Source: Achromobacter pulmonis (GTDB taxonomy: Bacteria; Pseudomonadota; Gammaproteobacteria; Burkholderiales; Burkholderiaceae_B). Taken from it: a stretch of DNA of 64,000 bases. Shown here in pieces: positions 23,655-33,834 of the stretch. The position numbers and the translations under genes were made by a program. The notes under the pieces were generated by a model. That model was not told where the DNA came from. It did no database searches and saw nothing but the letters and a program-made list of their open reading frames with translations. How positions within the stretch are numbered: position 1 is the stretch's first letter; the number at the start of each line of letters is the position of its first letter. The stretch covers positions 193,521 to 257,520 of the forward strand of contig NZ_POQS01000009.1 in NCBI RefSeq assembly GCF_002885955.2, written 5' to 3'.

Positions 23655-24521
23655 CTAGCGGGTCAGCGCCAGCCAGGCCTGGGCGGCGTGCGACAGATAG
23701 CCGCCGCGGCGCCAGACCAGCACCATTTCCCAGTCCGTGCCAGCGTCGCGCAGCGGCACGCGGGCCACGCCGGCATGCAGTTCCTCGCGCGCCTTCAGGC
23801 GCGGCAGAAAGGCCACGCCCAGGCCGGCCGCCACCAGCGCCACGATGAAATCCACCTGGCTGCTGCGCGCCGCGATCGTGGGGGCGAAGCCGGCGCGCTG
23901 GCAGGCGTCATGCAGGATGCGGTTGAGTGCGAAGCCGGTCTCGAACAGGATGAAAGGCGAGTCCCGCAGCTCGCGCAGGCTGACCGACGCGGCGCCCGCC
24001 CTGGGATGGTCGGCGGGCATCAGCGCCACCAGCGGCTCGCGCGCCACGGGCTGCCATTCGAAATGCTCGGGCACCGGCTTGAGCGAGGCCGCCAGCTCGA
24101 TTTCGCCGGCCATCACCATTTCCTCCAGGCGCCGGCTGCCGTGTTCCACCAGGCTGATTTCCACCTGCGGATAGCGGCTGCGAAAGCGCGCGAAAAGCGG
24201 CGCGAACAGCGTGCTGCTGCCCAGCGGCGGCAGGCCCAGCCGCAGCACGCCGCGCTTGAGGCCCTTCAGTTCGTCCAGCTCCGCGTACAGGTCGTCGCGC
24301 TGGGCCAGCATGGCCTGCGCGCGGCGGTAGACGATTTCGCCGGCGGCCGTCAGCCGCGGCGGCTGGGCGTGGCGGTCCAGCAACGGCATGCCCAGCTCGT
24401 CCTCGAGCTGGCGCACCGCCTTGCTGACGGTGGGCTGGGTGGCGTAGACGGCCTTGGCCGCCTGGGAAAAACCGCCCTGGCGGACCACCTCGACCAGCGC
24501 GCGCAGGGGGCGCAGTTCCAT
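23655..24521 (-). CDS. LysR-family regulator divergent from cidA/cidB
   Basis: 288 residues with the start MELRPLRALVEVVRQGGFSQAAKAVYATQPTVSKAVRQLEDELG, a textbook LysR helix-turn-helix, and a full effector domain. It is read away from the CidA/LrgA-CidB/LrgB pair, matching the CidR arrangement of other bacteria. The divergent spacer contains overlapping palindromes around 24548-24562. It probably activates the cid genes in response to a metabolic acid; that is by analogy only. Confidence 0.88.
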   Translation of the reverse strand: MELRPLRALVEVVRQGGFSQAAKAVYATQPTVSKAVRQLEDELGMPLLDRHAQPPRLTAAGEIVYRRAQAMLAQRDDLYAELDELKGLKRGVLRLGLPPLGSSTLFAPLFARFRSRYPQVEISLVEHGSRRLEEMVMAGEIELAASLKPVPEHFEWQPVAREPLVALMPADHPRAGAASVSLRELRDSPFILFETGFALNRILHDACQRAGFAPTIAARSSQVDFIVALVAAGLGVAFLPRLKAREELHAGVARVPLRDAGTDWEMVLVWRRGGYLSHAAQAWLALTR

Positions 24522-24547
24522 GGTTATGCCTGATTGGAATACGGTGG

Positions 24548-24562
24548 ATTCAATGAATTCAT
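24548..24562. promoter_or_regulatory. Overlapping palindromes between LysR and cidA
   Basis: ATTCA-A-TGAAT (24548-24558) overlaps ATGAATTCAT (24553-24562), giving two interlocked perfect palindromes with the T-N11-A character of LysR sites. It lies 27 bp from the LysR start and 57 bp from cidA. Confidence 0.45.
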
Positions 24563-24618
24563 TTTATCTATGGCGCGCGCTGGCGTAAAACATAGGCATG
24601 CCGCTGGAAGTCCTGCCG

Positions 24619-25023
24619 ATGTTTTTGTCCCGTTATTCCATCCTCGCGCGCAGCGCCCTGCGCCGCAGCCGCGTCCTCCAAATCTGCCTGATCGTCCTGT
24701 TTTCCTGGCTGGGCCAGGCGCTCGCCGGGTGGCTGGGGCTGCCCATACCGGGCGCGGTCATCGGCATGGCCATCGTGCTGCTCCTGCTGGCCACGCGCCG
24801 CCTGCCGGTGCGCAGCGTGCACCGCGGCGCCAGCTGGCTGCTGGGCGAAATGCTGCTGTTCTTCGTTCCCGCCGTCATGTCGCTGCTGGACCACCGCGAA
24901 TTCCTCGGGCTGCTGGGGCTGAAGCTGCTGGCCGTCATCGTGCTGGGCACCGTGCTGGTGATGGCGGGCACGGCGCTGACCATAGACCTCTGCTACCGCT
25001 GGATGAACCGCCATGCCGGTTGA
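24619..25023 (+). CDS. cidA: CidA/LrgA-family holin-like protein
   Basis: 134 residues from ATG 24619 (GGAAG 8 bp upstream; an ATG 21 bp earlier lacks a site). Four hydrophobic segments with the family pattern GLPIPGAVIGMAIVLLLL and GASWLLGEMLLFFVPAVMSLLDH. CidA/LrgA proteins influence murein hydrolase export and, with their CidB/LrgB partner, pyruvate or small-acid traffic. The downstream cidB-like gene overlaps by 11 bp, so the two are translationally coupled. Confidence 0.88.
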   Translation: MFLSRYSILARSALRRSRVLQICLIVLFSWLGQALAGWLGLPIPGAVIGMAIVLLLLATRRLPVRSVHRGASWLLGEMLLFFVPAVMSLLDHREFLGLLGLKLLAVIVLGTVLVMAGTALTIDLCYRWMNRHAG

Positions 25024-25705
25024 TTTCAATCTGCTGTTCTGGCCGGCGGCGACGGTGCTGGCCTACGCCGGCGCCCGGCTGTTCTACCGCCGTTACGCCT
25101 ATTGGTGCACCTCGACGCTGGTGGTGGCGCCGGCCCTGCTGCTGGCGCTGGCGATCGCGCTGCACACCGGCTATCGCGACTACATGGCCGGCTCGCACTG
25201 GCTGATGGCGATGCTGGGCCCGGTGATCGTGGCGTTCGCGCTGCCGCTCTACCAGCAGCGCGTGCTGATCCGCCGCTACTGGCCGGTGCTGGCCGCCGGC
25301 GTCGCGGTCGGCAGCCTGGTGGCCGGTGCCAGCGCGTGGATGCTGGGCAGCCTGCTGGACCTGCCGCCCGACCTCCGGCTGAGCCTGCTGCCGCGTTCGG
25401 TGGCCACGCCTTTCGCCGTGGAAGTGTCCACGCACGTGGGCGGCATGCCCGACCTGACCGCGGTGTTCGTGATCGTGACCGGCGTGTTCGGCGCGGCCAT
25501 CGGCCAGCTGATGCGCCGCTGGCTGCCGCTGCGCTCGGCCCTGGCGCGCGGCGCGCTGTTCGGCATGGGCGCCCACGGCGCGGGCACCGCCAAGGCCCGC
25601 GAACTGGCGGCCGACGAGGGCGCGGTGGCCGGCCTGGTCATGGTGATGGCGGGCCTGTTCAACGTGCTGGTCACGCCGGCCGTGGTGGTGGCTTTGCGGG
25701 CCTAG
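25013..25705 (+). CDS. cidB: CidB/LrgB-family membrane protein
   Basis: 230 residues, seven to eight hydrophobic segments, with the conserved region LLPRSVATPFAVEVSTHVGGMPDLTAV and the late GMGAHGAGTAKARELAADEGAVAGLVMVMAGL, both diagnostic of LrgB/YohK. It is the partner of the overlapping upstream CidA-like protein. It ends 10 bp before the convergent LysE gene. Confidence 0.92.
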   Translation: MPVDFNLLFWPAATVLAYAGARLFYRRYAYWCTSTLVVAPALLLALAIALHTGYRDYMAGSHWLMAMLGPVIVAFALPLYQQRVLIRRYWPVLAAGVAVGSLVAGASAWMLGSLLDLPPDLRLSLLPRSVATPFAVEVSTHVGGMPDLTAVFVIVTGVFGAAIGQLMRRWLPLRSALARGALFGMGAHGAGTAKARELAADEGAVAGLVMVMAGLFNVLVTPAVVVALRA

Positions 25706-25715
25706 TCCGGCAGGG

Positions 25716-26360
25716 TTAGTGCACCAGTTCGAGGGCCACCGGATACAGCGAGGCCACCAGCAGCAGCGCCATGCTGATGTTGAAGGCGCGGATCGCCCAG
25801 GGCCGGTGCAGCACGCGGCGCAGCGCCGTGCCGAAGGTGACCCAGATGCCGATGCTGGGCAGGTTGACGATGCCGCAGACCAGCGTGGCGATGACCAGGT
25901 TGGCGAAAAAGCTGTTCTGCGGCGTGTAGGTGGCCACCACGCCCACGGCCATCACCCATGCCTTGGGGTTGACCCACTGGAAGGCCGCGGCCTGCAGGAA
26001 CGTGAAAGGCTTGCCGCGCACCTCGCCGTCCTCCATGGCGCCCGAATTGGCGATCTTCCAGGCCAGGTACAGCAGATAGGCCGCGCCCACGTACTTCAGC
26101 ACGGTGTACAGCTGCGGCATCTGCTGGAACACCGAGCCCAGCCCGACGCCCACCAGGAAGATCATCAGCGTGAAGCCGAGGTTCACGCCCAGCAGGTGCG
26201 GCATGCTGCGGCGAAAGCCGAAGTTCAGGCCCGAGGACGCCAGCATCACGTTGTTGGGGCCGGGCGTGATCGAGCTGACCAGCGCGAACATGGCCAGCGG
26301 ACCGAGCAGGGACAGCGACATCAGGGGCACGTCGGCCCATTGGGAAGGGAGCAGATTCAT
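25716..26360 (-). CDS. LysE/RhtB-family amino acid exporter
   Basis: 214 residues with six hydrophobic segments and the family start motif ITPGPNNVMLASSGLNFGFRRSMPHLLGVNLGF. Exports amino acids or analogues. It starts within the last bases of the DMT exporter gene (ATGA overlap, 26357-26360), so the two exporters form one operon controlled by the divergent MocR-type regulator. Confidence 0.9.
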   Translation of the reverse strand: MNLLPSQWADVPLMSLSLLGPLAMFALVSSITPGPNNVMLASSGLNFGFRRSMPHLLGVNLGFTLMIFLVGVGLGSVFQQMPQLYTVLKYVGAAYLLYLAWKIANSGAMEDGEVRGKPFTFLQAAAFQWVNPKAWVMAVGVVATYTPQNSFFANLVIATLVCGIVNLPSIGIWVTFGTALRRVLHRPWAIRAFNISMALLLVASLYPVALELVH

Positions 26361-27286
26361 TTAGGGGTCCTGACTATGGCGCGGCGTCCGCCGGCGATCA
26401 CGACGATCACGGCGGCGGCGAAGAAGAAGGTCGCCGTTTCCACGGATTCGTCAAACAGCGCTGCCGCGGCCACCACCGTAAGAAAGGGCTGCAGCAACTG
26501 AACTTGTCCCACGCGGGCGATCCCGCCCACGGCCAGGCCGCGATACCAGGCGAAGAATCCCAGGAACATCGAGCCGAACGCCAGGTAGGCGCAGGCCAGC
26601 ACGACCGACGGGCTGGGCCAGCTGGCCTGCGCGGCCATCCAGCCTACGGGGGCCGCCACGACCGGGGCGCTGATCACCAGCGCCCAGCATATTGTGCGCC
26701 CGCCGCCCAGCGTGCGCGAGGCCCGCGCGCCTTCGGCATAGCCCATGCCGCCCAGCACCACCGCCACCAGCAGCCACAGATCGCCCAGCGACAGCGTGCC
26801 GTGGCCCTGGCGCAGGGCGTAGGCGGTGACCAGCGCGGCGCCCAGCAGGGCCCAGGCCCAGAATGCCGGCGACGGGCGCTCGCCGCTGCGCAGCGCCGCG
26901 AAGGCCGCCGTCGACAGCGGCAGCAGGCCGTTGAACACTGCGCCGTGCGACGAAGGCACGGTCTGCATGGCGAAGGAGGAGGCCAGCGGCCAGCCCACCA
27001 CGATGCCCAGCGCGGCCAGGATCACGCCGGGCCATTCCTCGCGGTTCGGCCGCCGCGCGCGCGTCAGCCACAGCAGCGCCACGGCCGGCACCGCCGCCAC
27101 CAGCGCCCGGCCCAGCCCGATCAGCAGCGGGTCCAGTTCGGCCACGGCCAGCCGCGTCATGGGCAGCGTCAGGGAAAAGACCAGCACGCCCAGGAAGCCA
27201 TAGGCGTAGCCCTCCCAGACGGGGCCGGCCGCCTTGGCGGCGGCCGGGGAGGAGGGATAGAACGCAGGACGGGTCATGGGCGCCAC
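26357..27286 (-). CDS. EamA/DMT-family exporter
   Basis: 309 residues, ten hydrophobic segments arranged as two EamA repeats (YGFLGVLVFSLTLPMTRLAV; SLGDLWLLVAVVLGGMGYAEGA). First gene of a two-exporter operon with the LysE gene. The intergenic region with the MocR regulator contains a clear direct repeat and palindrome. Such MocR-linked DMT exporters often move amino acids or vitamin-related compounds, but the substrate here is unknown. Confidence 0.88.
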   Translation of the reverse strand: MAPMTRPAFYPSSPAAAKAAGPVWEGYAYGFLGVLVFSLTLPMTRLAVAELDPLLIGLGRALVAAVPAVALLWLTRARRPNREEWPGVILAALGIVVGWPLASSFAMQTVPSSHGAVFNGLLPLSTAAFAALRSGERPSPAFWAWALLGAALVTAYALRQGHGTLSLGDLWLLVAVVLGGMGYAEGARASRTLGGGRTICWALVISAPVVAAPVGWMAAQASWPSPSVVLACAYLAFGSMFLGFFAWYRGLAVGGIARVGQVQLLQPFLTVVAAAALFDESVETATFFFAAAVIVVIAGGRRAIVRTPK

Positions 27287-27330
27287 CAGTTGCAGGTTTT
27301 CGTGATTGCTGCCACTCTACGCATAGTCAT

Positions 27331-27348
27331 CGGTACAGTACCGGTACA
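27331..27348. promoter_or_regulatory. Candidate MocR operator between divergent exporter and regulator genes
   Basis: GGTACA is repeated directly at 27332-27337 and 27343-27348, exactly 11 bp apart, so on the same face of the helix. The first copy is also part of a perfect palindrome CGGTAC-A-GTACCG (27331-27343). It is 45 bp from the exporter start and 42 bp from the regulator start. MocR/GabR proteins bind such direct repeats. Confidence 0.6.
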
Positions 27349-27389
27349 CTTTGGCATATCACTTTAATCACTGGCCTGGTGAAATCTCC

Positions 27390-28853
27390 ATGACAGTTGC
27401 CCCCGCGCTCTCATCCTCCCCGCCCTGGCAGCCCGTGCGCCAGGCCGACGCCACCCTGGTGACGCAGCTGGCCGACGGCCTGGCCCGCCGCATCGACGAG
27501 CAGGGCCTGCGGCCCGGCACCCGGCTGCCGTCCATCCGCAAGATGGCCGAACAGTCCGGCGTCAGCCGCTTTACGGTGGTGGAAGCCTACGACCGGCTGG
27601 TGGCGCGTGGCCTGGTGCAGTCGCGCCGGGGCGCGGGGTTTTTCGTGCGGGCGCGCAGCGGCCCGCTGGCGGCGTCCGCCACGGCGCCGTCCGCCGCTTC
27701 GCTGGCGCCGCCGGCGCGCATCGACGTGGCCTGGCTGCTGCGCAGCATGTTCCGCGAAACCGCCGCGCTCGGCATGCCGGGCGGCGCGGGCCTGCTGCCG
27801 CCGGACTGGCTGGACCCCGAAATGGTGGCCGGCGCGGTGCGCGCGGTCGGGCGCTCGGTGCGCGGCCACCTGGTCAGCTACGGTCATCCCCAGGGCTTCG
27901 CGCCGCTGCGCCAGCAGATCGCCGCCTCGCTGCAGAACGACGGCGTGCCGGCGCATCCGGAGCTGAACCTGCTCACGACCAACGGCGTCACGCACGGCCT
28001 GGATCTGATCGCGCGGCACCTGGTCAAGCCGGGCGACACCGTGCTGGTCGAAGACCCGGCCTGGTTCGTCATTTTCGGCCGCCTGGCGGCCTTCGGCGCG
28101 CGCCCCATCGGCGTGCCGCGCGGCCCCGACGGCCCCGACATCGCGCTGCTCGAACAGCTGGCCGCGCAGCACAAGCCCAAGCTCTTCATCGTCAACAGCG
28201 CGGTGCACAACCCCACCGGCCATACCCTGTCGGCTGGGGCGGCCTACGACATCCTGCGCATCGCCGAGCGCCACGATTTCATGGTGGTCGAAGACGACAC
28301 CTACGGCGAACTGCATCCCGGCGGGGCCATGAAGCTGGCGGTGCTGGACCGCCTGAAACGCGTGATCCTGGTGGGCGGCTATTCCAAGATGCTGGCGGCC
28401 AGCCTGCGCGTGGGCTATCTGGCGGCCAATCCCGACATCCTGCAGAAGCTGGCCGACCTGAAGATGCTGGCCGGCCTGACCTCCCCCGAACTGGGCGAAC
28501 GGGTCGTGCACCGGGTGCTGATGGAAGGGCAGTACCGGCGCCATATCGAACGGGTGCGCGCGCGCGTGGACGAGGCCCGCCAGCGCTGCCTGAAGGGCCT
28601 GCTCAAGCTGGGAATGACGGTGCATCACGAACCGAATGCGGGCATGTTCGTCTGGGCCGATTGCGGCCGTGACAGCGAGGAGCTGGCGCGGGTGGCGGCC
28701 GACCACGGCATGCTGCTGGCGCCGGGCACGCTGTTCTCGCCGTCGCAGGCGCCCTCCAGCATGCTGCGTTTTTCGGTCACCATCGCCGATCACCGGGGAA
28801 TCTGGGCGGACCTGGAAAAAATCTTCGCGCAAACCGGCGCGGGCATTCAATAA
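27390..28853 (+). CDS. MocR/GabR-family regulator (GntR domain fused to aminotransferase fold)
   Basis: 487 residues from ATG 27390. Residues about 20-90 form a GntR winged helix (GLRPGTRLPSIRKMAEQSGVSRFTVVEAYDRLVARGLV). A linker follows, and from about 130 a fold-type I aminotransferase domain with VEDPAWFVIF, NSAVHNPTGHTLSAG, EDDTYGELHPG and the PLP lysine Lys333 in GGYSKML. MocR proteins sense PLP plus an amine or amino acid and control divergent genes, here the DMT and LysE exporters. Confidence 0.93.
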   Translation: MTVAPALSSSPPWQPVRQADATLVTQLADGLARRIDEQGLRPGTRLPSIRKMAEQSGVSRFTVVEAYDRLVARGLVQSRRGAGFFVRARSGPLAASATAPSAASLAPPARIDVAWLLRSMFRETAALGMPGGAGLLPPDWLDPEMVAGAVRAVGRSVRGHLVSYGHPQGFAPLRQQIAASLQNDGVPAHPELNLLTTNGVTHGLDLIARHLVKPGDTVLVEDPAWFVIFGRLAAFGARPIGVPRGPDGPDIALLEQLAAQHKPKLFIVNSAVHNPTGHTLSAGAAYDILRIAERHDFMVVEDDTYGELHPGGAMKLAVLDRLKRVILVGGYSKMLAASLRVGYLAANPDILQKLADLKMLAGLTSPELGERVVHRVLMEGQYRRHIERVRARVDEARQRCLKGLLKLGMTVHHEPNAGMFVWADCGRDSEELARVAADHGMLLAPGTLFSPSQAPSSMLRFSVTIADHRGIWADLEKIFAQTGAGIQ

Positions 28854-28893
28854 TATAAAAAGCCCTCATTACCAAGCCATATAAGGAATCGTC

Positions 28894-29238
28894 ATGTCCG
28901 CACCCATCAAACCCCTGACCCAGAATTTCGCCGTCGCCCCGCAGCTCGGCCCGGACGACATGGCGGACGTCGCCGCCGCCGGCTACAAGAGCGTCATCAT
29001 CAACCGTCCCGATTTCGAAGGCGGCCCCGACCAGCCCACCGCCGCCGACGTGTCCAAGGCCGCGCAGGCCGCCGGCCTGCAGATCGAATACCAGCCCGTG
29101 GTGGGCAGCGCCATGACCGCCGCCGACGTCCAGCGCTTCGCCGAACTGCTGCGCACGCTGCCCGGTCCGGTACTGGCGTATTGCCGCACCGGCACCCGCT
29201 GCACCAACCTGTTCGCCGCCGCGCAGCAACTGGGCTGA
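28894..29238 (+). CDS. DUF442/TIGR01244-type phosphatase-like protein
   Basis: 114 residues, start preceded by AAGGAA. The sequence matches the beta-lactamase-hydrolase-like (BLH) N-terminal domain family: NFAVAPQLGPDDMADVAAAGYKSVIINRPD at the front, then the thiol-nucleophile loop AYCRTGTRCTNL near the C-terminus with the catalytic Cys. Related domains accompany persulfide dioxygenases in sulfide metabolism, but no such gene is beside it. It may be a dual-specificity phosphatase or sulfur transferase; the function is open. Confidence 0.8.
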   Translation: MSAPIKPLTQNFAVAPQLGPDDMADVAAAGYKSVIINRPDFEGGPDQPTAADVSKAAQAAGLQIEYQPVVGSAMTAADVQRFAELLRTLPGPVLAYCRTGTRCTNLFAAAQQLG

Positions 29239-29246
29239 GGCCGCGC

Positions 29247-29260
29247 TTGACGCGCATCAA
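29247..29260 (+). promoter_or_regulatory. FNR/ANR-type box upstream of the universal stress gene
   Basis: TTGACGCGCATCAA matches the FNR consensus TTGAT-N4-ATCAA in 9 of 10 positions. A possible -10 TAGCAT at 29303-29308 would put the start near 29315, centring the box at about -61.5, a class I FNR position. Oxygen-responsive control of the usp gene is therefore likely but inferred. Confidence 0.6.
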
Positions 29261-29337
29261 GCACATCGGGTTCACATTGATGTACGCGTAGCGGGTTTCC
29301 GGTAGCATGGAGACTCCTCTCAAACAGGAGCAGGCAG

Positions 29338-29802
29338 ATGTTCAAGAAGATCCTGATTCCCACCGACGGCTCGCCGCTGTCGGCGCAAGCCGCCAACGCG
29401 GGTATTTGTTTTGCGCGTTCCGTAGGCGCTGAAGTCGTCGCGCTGTACGTCACGCAGCCGTTCGCGGCCACCATCGGCTTCGACGGCATGGCCGCGGCCT
29501 ATGCCATCACCGACGAAGACTACGAAAAGGCCTCGGCCGAACAGGCCGACAAGTACCTCAAGCAGATCACCGACCGCGCCGACACCGCCGGCGTGAAGTC
29601 CGAGGCGCGCGCCGTGTCCAACTTCAACGTGGCCGACGGCATCGTGCAGGCCGCCGCCGACGCCGGCTGCGACCTGATCTTCATCGGCAGCCACGGCCGC
29701 AGCGGCCTGTCGCGCCTGCTGCTGGGCAGCGTCACGGCCAAGGTGCTGTCGCTGGCCAGCACCGCCGTGCTGGTCTACCGCGTCAAGGAAGACAAGAAGT
29801 AA
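29338..29802 (+). CDS. Universal stress protein (UspA family)
   Basis: 154 residues, single Usp domain: FKKILIPTDGSPLSAQAANAGICFAR at the start and the ATP-binding loop GSHGRSGLSRLLLGSVTAKVLSLASTAVLVYR at the end, so the G-2x-G-9x-G-S/T nucleotide motif is present. It is preceded by AACAGGAG and by an FNR-like box, which suggests induction under low oxygen, a common trait of Usp genes in proteobacteria. A strong terminator follows. Confidence 0.93.
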   Translation: MFKKILIPTDGSPLSAQAANAGICFARSVGAEVVALYVTQPFAATIGFDGMAAAYAITDEDYEKASAEQADKYLKQITDRADTAGVKSEARAVSNFNVADGIVQAAADAGCDLIFIGSHGRSGLSRLLLGSVTAKVLSLASTAVLVYRVKEDKK

Positions 29803-29825
29803 GTCCTTCCGCGCAGGTCGCCCCG

Positions 29826-29853
29826 AACCCCTCCGCAGCGAGGGGTTTTTTTT
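29826..29853 (+). terminator. Intrinsic terminator after the universal stress gene
   Basis: A perfect 8-bp stem AACCCCTC (29826-29833) and GAGGGGTT (29840-29847), 6-nt loop, then a run of T residues to 29853. Confidence 0.95.
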
Positions 29854-29890
29854 GCGCCCGGCGCGGCGCGCAAGCGGGCCGCGCGCGTCT

Positions 29891-29918
29891 TTGTATCTTG
29901 CGGCGGCGGGCGTAATAT
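29891..29918 (+). promoter_or_regulatory. Candidate promoter for the stand-alone EF-G gene
   Basis: TTGTAT (29891-29896) and TAATAT (29913-29918) with a 16-bp spacer, in an otherwise very GC-rich stretch. It would give a leader of about 115 nt before the ATG at 30039. Confidence 0.5.
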
Positions 29919-30038
29919 TCATGCATCAGCGCGGGCGCGGCCTCGCCACTACGCAGTCCTTCACGCGGCCTCGCGCCCGCCGCGGCAAGGCCCGGTCGGG
30001 CCTGCCGTCTTTGCCTGGCGACTTCAAAGGAAGAGGCC

Positions 30039-32150
<2,112 letters not shown>

Positions 32151-32156
32151 GGCGGC

Positions 32157-33119
32157 TCAGGCCGCCGCGGCGGCCGCGCCCGTCGCGGCCGCGCGCCGGC
32201 GCGTCGAGGCCAGCCGCACGCCGAACAGAATCATCACGAAGCCGTAGGCGTGGAACAGCTGCGGCGCCTCGCCCAATAGCGGCCAGGCCAGCAGCGCCGC
32301 ATACACCGGCACCAGGAACATGGCCAGTCCGGCCGTGGCCGGGCCGGCCTGGCTGATCAGCCGGCCGTATACGTAGTAGGCGCCCAGGCTGGGCACCACG
32401 GCCAGGAACAGCAGCGTCGCCGCCAGCCGCGGATCGGTCCATGGCGGCACGGCGCCGCTGGCCGCCTCGATCGCCGCGAACGGCGCCAGCGCCAGCACGC
32501 CACCCAGCATCAGCGTCGCCAGGCGCGCGCTGTCGGGCACCGCCGCCGGCAGGCTCAACCGCTTCTGCAGCACCGTATAGAGCGCCCAGCCGGTGGCGGC
32601 CAGCAGCACCCACAGGTCGCCCTGGCCGAAAGCCAGGCGCGCCAGCGCCTGCGCATCGCCGCGCGACAGCACCGTCAGCACGCCGCCCAGCGCCAGCGCC
32701 AGGCCCGCGGCGCGCAGGGCCGACAAAGGCTTGCGCCAGATCGCCGCTTCCAGCAGGGCCACCAGAATGGGGCTGCACGAGAAAATCAGCGCGATATTGG
32801 TGGCGCTGGTGGTCTGGGCGCCGATGTACTGCGGCGCCACCGCCACGCCCATGCCCAGCACCGCCAGCGGCAGCAGCGACGGCAGGCTGCGGCGCAGCGT
32901 GCGGCGGTGCGCGCGCAGCGCCGGCGCGGCCAGCGGCAGCAGGATCAGCAGGGCGATCAGCCAGCGGCCGAAGGCGAGAAACACAGGGGGGAGGCTGGCG
33001 TCGTGGGCCCAGCGGGCCGCGACCATGTTGGAGGCGAATAGCGCCGGGGCGGTAAGAAGCATGGCGGTGCCGGACAGGCCCAGGCCGGATCTTGCGGGTG
33101 CTGCTGCTGCGAAGGACAT
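32157..33119 (-). CDS. EamA/DMT-family transporter
   Basis: 320 residues with ten hydrophobic segments and two EamA repeats. GTAMLLTAPALFASNMVAARW opens the first, and the internal repeat begins at FGQGDLWVLLAATGWALYTVLQKRL. The family exports metabolites or amino acids, substrate unknown. Divergent from an Lrp-type regulator with a 244-bp AT-richer gap, a pairing typical of regulator-controlled exporters. A poly-Ala tail of no evident meaning ends the protein. Confidence 0.88.
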   Translation of the reverse strand: MSFAAAAPARSGLGLSGTAMLLTAPALFASNMVAARWAHDASLPPVFLAFGRWLIALLILLPLAAPALRAHRRTLRRSLPSLLPLAVLGMGVAVAPQYIGAQTTSATNIALIFSCSPILVALLEAAIWRKPLSALRAAGLALALGGVLTVLSRGDAQALARLAFGQGDLWVLLAATGWALYTVLQKRLSLPAAVPDSARLATLMLGGVLALAPFAAIEAASGAVPPWTDPRLAATLLFLAVVPSLGAYYVYGRLISQAGPATAGLAMFLVPVYAALLAWPLLGEAPQLFHAYGFVMILFGVRLASTRRRAAATGAAAAAA

Positions 33120-33295
33120 GATTTCCCGCCGCGCGGATCGGCGCGCGGCATGATGCGTTGGAACTGCCGGCGCGCGCGCCGGGTTGTGCCGCAGCGAGCG
33201 CGCCGAAATCCGACGGCCGGGGTAGGCGGCCGTCTTGCAGGAAAGTCTACGGCGGGTGGCGAAAAATAGGTTTCCTGATTCACGCCTGATTGGCG

Positions 33296-33311
33296 GATAT
33301 AGGAAAATATC
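33296..33311. promoter_or_regulatory. AT-rich inverted repeat between DMT exporter and Lrp gene
   Basis: GATAT-AGGAAA-ATATC (33296-33311) is a perfect 5-bp inverted repeat in an AT-rich 70-bp stretch just before the regulator start. Lrp/AsnC proteins bind such AT-rich dyads. The rest of the 244-bp gap (33120-33363) shows no gene. Confidence 0.35.
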
Positions 33312-33363
33312 TATCCTCTAGTATTGATATACAGAGAGATATTCTCCTGGAGCGCCTGCCATC

Positions 33364-33834
33364 GTGTCCGCCATGCCCAAAATCGACGAAACCGACCGCA
33401 AGATCCTGCGCGCGCTGCGCGCCGACGGGCGGCTCACCAACCTGAAGCTGGCCGAGCAGGTGGGGCTGTCGCCCACGCCGTGCTGGAACCGCGTGAAGGC
33501 GCTGGAAGAGGCCGGGGTGATCGAGGGCTACGCCGCGCTGTTGAACCAGAAAGCGCTGGGCCTGCCCGATACCGTCATGATCGAGGTCACGCTGGAGCAC
33601 CACGACGACGACACGCTGGCGCGCTTCGGCGAGGAAATCACGCGCCTGCCGGAAGTGGTCGAGGCCTTTCTCGTGACCGGCGAGTACGACTACCTGATCA
33701 AGGTGGCGGTGGCGGGCACCGAGGGCTACGAGTCCTTTCTGCGCAAGCGCCTGTACAAGCTGCGCGGCGTGCGCCACAGCCGCTCCACCTTCGTGCTGCG
33801 GCGGCTCAAGCACACGCCTTCGGTCGAGCCCTGA
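33364..33834 (+). CDS. Lrp/AsnC-family transcriptional regulator
   Basis: 156 residues from GTG 33364, which has GGAG 11 bp upstream; the ATG at 33373 (MPKIDETDRKIL) is an alternative with poor spacing. The N-terminal helix-turn-helix is LTNLKLAEQVGLSPTPCWNRVKALEEAGVI, and the C-terminal RAM ligand domain contains TGEYDYLIKVAVAGTEGYESFL. It probably senses an amino acid and controls the divergent DMT exporter. It ends directly against the convergent hydrolase gene. Confidence 0.92.
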   Translation: MSAMPKIDETDRKILRALRADGRLTNLKLAEQVGLSPTPCWNRVKALEEAGVIEGYAALLNQKALGLPDTVMIEVTLEHHDDDTLARFGEEITRLPEVVEAFLVTGEYDYLIKVAVAGTEGYESFLRKRLYKLRGVRHSRSTFVLRRLKHTPSVEP

